From JASFRI01 sp050115015 (lineage in GTDB: Bacteria; Acidobacteriota; Polarisedimenticolia; CBDVAL01): DNA of 17,401 nt. Position numbers and translations under genes: made by a program. The notes beneath the pieces were generated by a model. It was not told the DNA's origin, ran no database searches, and worked only from the letters and a program-made list of their open reading frames with translations. Of this stretch, positions 14,912 through 17,401 are shown in pieces. Every line of letters starts with the position of its first letter. Within the stretch, counting starts at the first letter, position 1. The stretch lies in assembly GCA_050115015.1 (NCBI GenBank), contig JASFRI010000043.1:1-17401 (forward strand), written 5' to 3'.

Positions 14912-14936
14912 GAGGCCTCCCTCGAATGGAGGCCTC
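14912..14936 (+). terminator. Second inverted repeat after the RTX-hydrolase gene
   Basis: GAGGCCTCC-CTCGAAT-GGAGGCCTC is a perfect 9-bp stem with a 7-base loop, only 6 bases after the first inverted repeat. A tandem pair like this may act as one efficient terminator before the lipoprotein gene. Confidence 0.5.
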
Positions 14937-15109
14937 GGGGGCCCTCCGCGAGGACCAGGGCGATGTGGCCGGTCGGAATCGCGTAGAATGATCTCGGGAA
15001 GGGGGCCGAGGTCCTGGTGCAGGTCTTTGCTGGCGGCATGTGGGCGTGATCTTGCGGAGCCGACGATGGGGCGGAGCGGGGCGCATCGCCCGGAGCGACC
15101 CGGACGGCC

Positions 15110-15114
15110 GGAGG
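15110..15114 (+). promoter_or_regulatory. Ribosome binding site fixing a GTG start
   Basis: GGAGG lies 8 bases before GTG 15123. It decides the start of the heme lipoprotein; the frame stays open a further 71 codons upstream, but that part has no signal sequence. Confidence 0.65.
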
Positions 15115-15122
15115 AAGGGTCC

Positions 15123-15668
15123 GTGATCGCCTGGCCCGGACGCGTGTCATGGGCGGCAGCGACATCGGCGTGCCTCCTCGGCGCGGCCCTTACGGGCTGC
15201 TCGCGATCGGACGATCGCCCCGACGCCGACGCGATCGCCGCCCTGCGGGGCCGGGTCGACCGGATCGAAGCCGTCCTCCCCGGTCCGGGGGAGGTGATGT
15301 CCGGAATCCAGGTGCATTTCGCGAAGCTGCGGTTCGCCGGCACGGCGGGTAACTGGGACCTGGCCCGATTCGAGCTGGACGAGATCGAGGAAGGGCTCCG
15401 GACGGTGGCCGCGCTGCGGCCGGCCGAGAACGGCGTCGATCTCGTGGGCCTCGTGGATGCTTTCGAGCAGACGCAGCTCGCCGAGCTCACGGAGGCCATC
15501 GAGGCGAGCGACCCGGGGCGGTTCGATCGGGCTTACCTGGAAGCGATGGCGATGTGCAACTCCTGTCACGAGAGGACGGGACGTCCGTTCCTCGTCATCA
15601 CCGCCCCGTCCGCCCCTCCCGTGCCTAACCAGCGATGGGCGCCGCCCCCCGCGTCACCCGGAGGCTAG
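15123..15668 (+). CDS. Lipoprotein with a single c-type heme motif
   Basis: This 181-residue protein starts at GTG with a good ribosome site. Residues 1-26 are a lipoprotein signal ending in the lipobox AALTGC (Cys26). After a polar linker come helices rich in Glu, Leu and Ala. MSGIQVHFAKLRFAG (59-73) and NWDLARFELDEIEEGL (77-92) recur in small c-type cytochromes or cytochrome-like lipoproteins with a four-helix bundle. The C-terminal part has MCNSCHERTGRP (144-155), a CxxCH heme c attachment site. His149 would be the proximal ligand; Met59 or His65 are candidate distal ligands. It probably works in the periplasm, anchored to a membrane, in electron transfer or heme sensing. It ends in a Pro-rich tail whose DNA overlaps the 3' end of the convergent APC transporter. 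Its partner is unknown. Confidence 0.72.
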   Translation: MIAWPGRVSWAAATSACLLGAALTGCSRSDDRPDADAIAALRGRVDRIEAVLPGPGEVMSGIQVHFAKLRFAGTAGNWDLARFELDEIEEGLRTVAALRPAENGVDLVGLVDAFEQTQLAELTEAIEASDPGRFDRAYLEAMAMCNSCHERTGRPFLVITAPSAPPVPNQRWAPPPASPGG

Positions 15669-17024
15669 CGGACCCGGCTCCGACGTGTCGGCCCGGGGAG
15701 CCTGCCGCGTCCGCATCCAGACGTGCACCGGGATGCCGGCGAGGAGCAACAGGAACCCCCAGTAGACCGCCTCGACGCCGGCCCCGGCGACCGCCCACAT
15801 CGAGTAAAGGAATGCCAGCACGGCGATCACCGCGGGCGCGGCCCGACGCCGGCGTGCCCCGCGAGCACCGCCCCGCAGCAGGACGAGCTCCGCCATGGTG
15901 GAGAACACATAGGCGACCAGGCAGGCGAGCGTTGCCAGGAGGATGACGAAGGTGAACAGCGCGTTAAGCGTCCGCGTGTAGTTCATCGCCATCAGGACCG
16001 TGACCAGGAGGCTGGAGATGACCATGCCGGCGGCCGGCGTGCCATGGCGTCCGACGCGGCCGAAGACGGCGGGAAACAGGCCGTCCTGGGCCAGCGCCAT
16101 GGGGACCTGTCCCTGTACCAGGATCCAGCCGTTGAGTGCGCCGAAGCAGGAGATCACGGCGCCGGCGGCGATCCCGTAGCCGGCCCAGCCGCCGGCGATC
16201 TGCCGCGCCGCGTCGGCGAACGGAGCATCGGAGGCGGCGAGCCGCTCCGGCGCCATCATCCCCATCACCGCCACGGTGCTCGCGACGTAGAGGATGGCCA
16301 CCAGAGAGGTCCCCAGCACCGTCGCACGGGGGATCGTCCGTTTCGGCTCGACCACGTCGCCGGCAGGGATCGTCGCCGACTCCAGGCCGAGGAACGCCCA
16401 CAGCGTCAACGCCACGGCCGTGGTCGTCGCGGAGACCGGCCGGGCGGCGTGGTCCGCTAGGGGCCGCAGGTTCTCGGGGTCGAAGTAGAGCAGGCCGACG
16501 ATGGCCACAAGGACGAGGGGGACGACCTTCAGTGCCGTCGAGACCAGCTGCACGTGTCCACTGGTCCGCACGCCGAGACAGTTCACCCCGGTCAGCAGCC
16601 AGATGATCCCCAGCGCCAGGCCCGCGGCGAGAATGCGGTCCTCCGACAGCGCCGGCCAGAACGTCGTCAGATAACTGACCAGGGCGACGGAGATCGCTGC
16701 GTTCGTGGCCAGGGTGGAGATCCAGTATCCCCAGCCCACCAGGAACCCGGCGAGGTCTCCAAAGCCGGCCCGTGTGTACGCGTAGGGACCGCCGGCCCGT
16801 GGCAGCCGGCGACCGAGACTGGCGAACACCAGAGCAAGGGCTATCGAGCCGAACGCGGTGAGGACCCAGGCGAGAATGCTGAGTGCGCCGAAGGGTGCCA
16901 GCGACGCCGGGAGCAGGAAGATCCCGGAACCGATCATGTTCCCGGCGACGAGGGCCGTGCACATCCAGGCGCCGAGCTTCCCCGTCGATGCCGCCGATCC
17001 TGTCTCGATCAGTTGTCCCTCCAC
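15654..17024 (-). CDS. APC-family amino-acid permease/antiporter (AdiC-like)
   Basis: This 456-residue inner-membrane protein has about 12 hydrophobic segments. It resembles the arginine/agmatine antiporter branch of the APC superfamily. NMIGSGIFLLPASLAPFG (29-46) is the unwound helix-1 substrate-binding motif. LPRAGGPYAYTRAGFG follows at 74-89. LTLWAFLGLESATIPAG (206-222) carries Trp209 and Glu215, corresponding to AdiC Trp202 and Glu208. LNGWILVQGQ contains the equivalent of AdiC Trp293. It therefore probably exchanges or imports an amino acid or polyamine; specificity is not readable. The start is a GTG at 17024 without a good upstream ribosome site, so the first residues are uncertain. 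Its last 15 bases overlap the end of the convergent lipoprotein gene. It follows a TonB-dependent receptor on the same strand after 77 bases, with a hairpin between them. Confidence 0.82.
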   Translation of the reverse strand: MEGQLIETGSAASTGKLGAWMCTALVAGNMIGSGIFLLPASLAPFGALSILAWVLTAFGSIALALVFASLGRRLPRAGGPYAYTRAGFGDLAGFLVGWGYWISTLATNAAISVALVSYLTTFWPALSEDRILAAGLALGIIWLLTGVNCLGVRTSGHVQLVSTALKVVPLVLVAIVGLLYFDPENLRPLADHAARPVSATTTAVALTLWAFLGLESATIPAGDVVEPKRTIPRATVLGTSLVAILYVASTVAVMGMMAPERLAASDAPFADAARQIAGGWAGYGIAAGAVISCFGALNGWILVQGQVPMALAQDGLFPAVFGRVGRHGTPAAGMVISSLLVTVLMAMNYTRTLNALFTFVILLATLACLVAYVFSTMAELVLLRGGARGARRRRAAPAVIAVLAFLYSMWAVAGAGVEAVYWGFLLLLAGIPVHVWMRTRQAPRADTSEPGPLASG

Positions 17025-17083
17025 CGACGGCCGCGCCGGTCGCCGCCGGAGGCCGTTCGCGGGGGTCCGCCGGGGCCGACTCG

Positions 17084-17100
17084 CGCCGCCATCGGCGGCG
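17084..17100 (-). terminator. Hairpin after the TonB-dependent receptor
   Basis: On the minus strand CGCCGCC-GAT-GGCGGCG forms a 7-bp stem with a 3-base loop, starting 1 base after the receptor's TGA. This is probably a terminator separating the receptor from the APC transporter gene. There is no T-run. Confidence 0.4.
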
Positions 17101-17101
17101 A

Positions 17102-17401
17102 TCAGAAGTTGAACTGCGCGCTGAGCTGCCAGCGGCGGCCGAAGGCCGCGGTGTACGTGACGCCCTGGAACTGGGTCTGGTCCACCTGGAACAGTGTCAG
17201 GTAGTCCTCGTTCAGCAGGTTCTCCACCTCCACGCCCACCGAGGCGTTCACCTTCCCGAACACGAAGTTCTTCCGGTAGCTCACGTTCAGCAGCCAGTAG
17301 CCCTCGTTCCGCTGGTCGTTCCGCTGGCCCGTCGGGTAGCTCACGCGGTTCTGCGTCACCGACCCGAAGTAGTCCGCCGACGCGTTCGTCGCGATCAGCG
17401 A
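17102..17401 (-). CDS. TonB-dependent receptor, C-terminal end (partial)
   Basis: The frame is open to the right edge of the window, giving 99 visible residues. The sequence shows late barrel strands of a TonB-dependent outer-membrane receptor: YWLLNVSYRKNFVFGKVNA, then VGVEVENLLNEDYLTLF, the conserved region where the last strands meet, and a final FGRRWQLSAQFNF ending in Phe, as required for barrel assembly. Such receptors import siderophores, vitamin B12, glycans or peptides using TonB energy. The plug domain and substrate loops are outside the window, so the substrate cannot be named. An internal GTG at 17359 is in frame but is not a start, because barrel coding continues upstream of it. 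Confidence 0.8.
   Translation of the reverse strand, partial: SLIATNASADYFGSVTQNRVSYPTGQRNDQRNEGYWLLNVSYRKNFVFGKVNASVGVEVENLLNEDYLTLFQVDQTQFQGVTYTAAFGRRWQLSAQFNF

Noticed and set aside
14910..15122. Upstream extension of the heme lipoprotein frame
   Set aside because: It would bury the lipoprotein signal 71 residues inside the protein and it runs through an inverted repeat; GTG 15123 has a good ribosome site.
10745..15499. Very long open frame (about 1580 codons) antisense to the RTX-hydrolase gene
   Set aside because: Its residues are the low-complexity Arg/Val/Leu/His/Ala mix produced by the complement of GC-rich codons. It has no recognisable domain, while the plus strand has a ribosome site, a signal peptide and clear motifs.
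1..17401. CRISPR arrays, tRNA/rRNA genes, insertion sequences, integrases, defence systems
   Set aside because: I found no regularly spaced direct repeats, cloverleaf-like sequences, transposase/integrase motifs or nuclease/helicase domains in any frame.

Overview
The window is strongly GC-rich and densely coded. It comes from a Gram-negative-type bacterium: it encodes an outer-membrane porin, the end of a TonB-dependent receptor, a lipoprotein and several Sec signal peptides. The style of the secreted proteins (EGF-like and RTX modules, a CGNG...GEDCDGG cysteine-rich module, and a DGDGIGDPCDPD tail) recalls Myxococcota/deltaproteobacteria and poorly cultured phyla such as Eisenbacteria or Acidobacteriota. 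I cannot fix the phylum by eye. There are no rRNA or tRNA genes, CRISPR arrays, insertion sequences or phage genes that I can support.

Layout. 2-526 (+): 3' end of a Vgb/NHL-like beta-propeller. 597-952 (-): a MarC-family membrane protein gene broken by a frameshift and a large internal deletion. 1238-2248 (-): a PAPS-type sulfotransferase, divergent from a + strand cluster of a family 2 glycosyltransferase (2522-3358), a COG3379-type alkaline-phosphatase-superfamily hydrolase (3369-5033) and an alpha/beta hydrolase (5049-5843). The first three of these look like a small surface-glycan or small-molecule decoration module. 5976-7076 (-): an outer-membrane porin-like barrel, divergent from an AmpG-like MFS transporter (7515-8810) that is preceded by a possible 45-residue leader ORF with a GTGA stop/start overlap. 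8820-9407 (-): an exported DUF6624-like protein.

9653-10674 (-) is a decayed beta-helix surface-protein gene. It lacks an N-terminus and its TSP3-like C-terminal tail is out of frame. Divergent from it is the most striking gene, 10868-14830 (+). It encodes a 1320-residue secreted protein with RTX-like calcium-binding repeats near its N-terminus, EGF-like modules, a serine beta-lactamase/penicillin-binding-protein-type hydrolase domain with intact SxxK, YxN and HxG motifs, and a long cysteine-rich C-terminus. Two perfect inverted repeats follow it. 15123-15668 (+) encodes a lipoprotein with one c-type heme motif. Its 3' end overlaps that of an APC-family amino-acid transporter (15654-17024, -). 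The window closes inside a TonB-dependent receptor (17102-17401, -).

Taken together, this looks like an envelope and secretion-oriented accessory region. Two of its genes (marC-like and beta-helix) keep parts of their ends but have lost interior sequence. The multidomain hydrolase is the best candidate for something undescribed. I see no evidence of a complete new multi-gene system.
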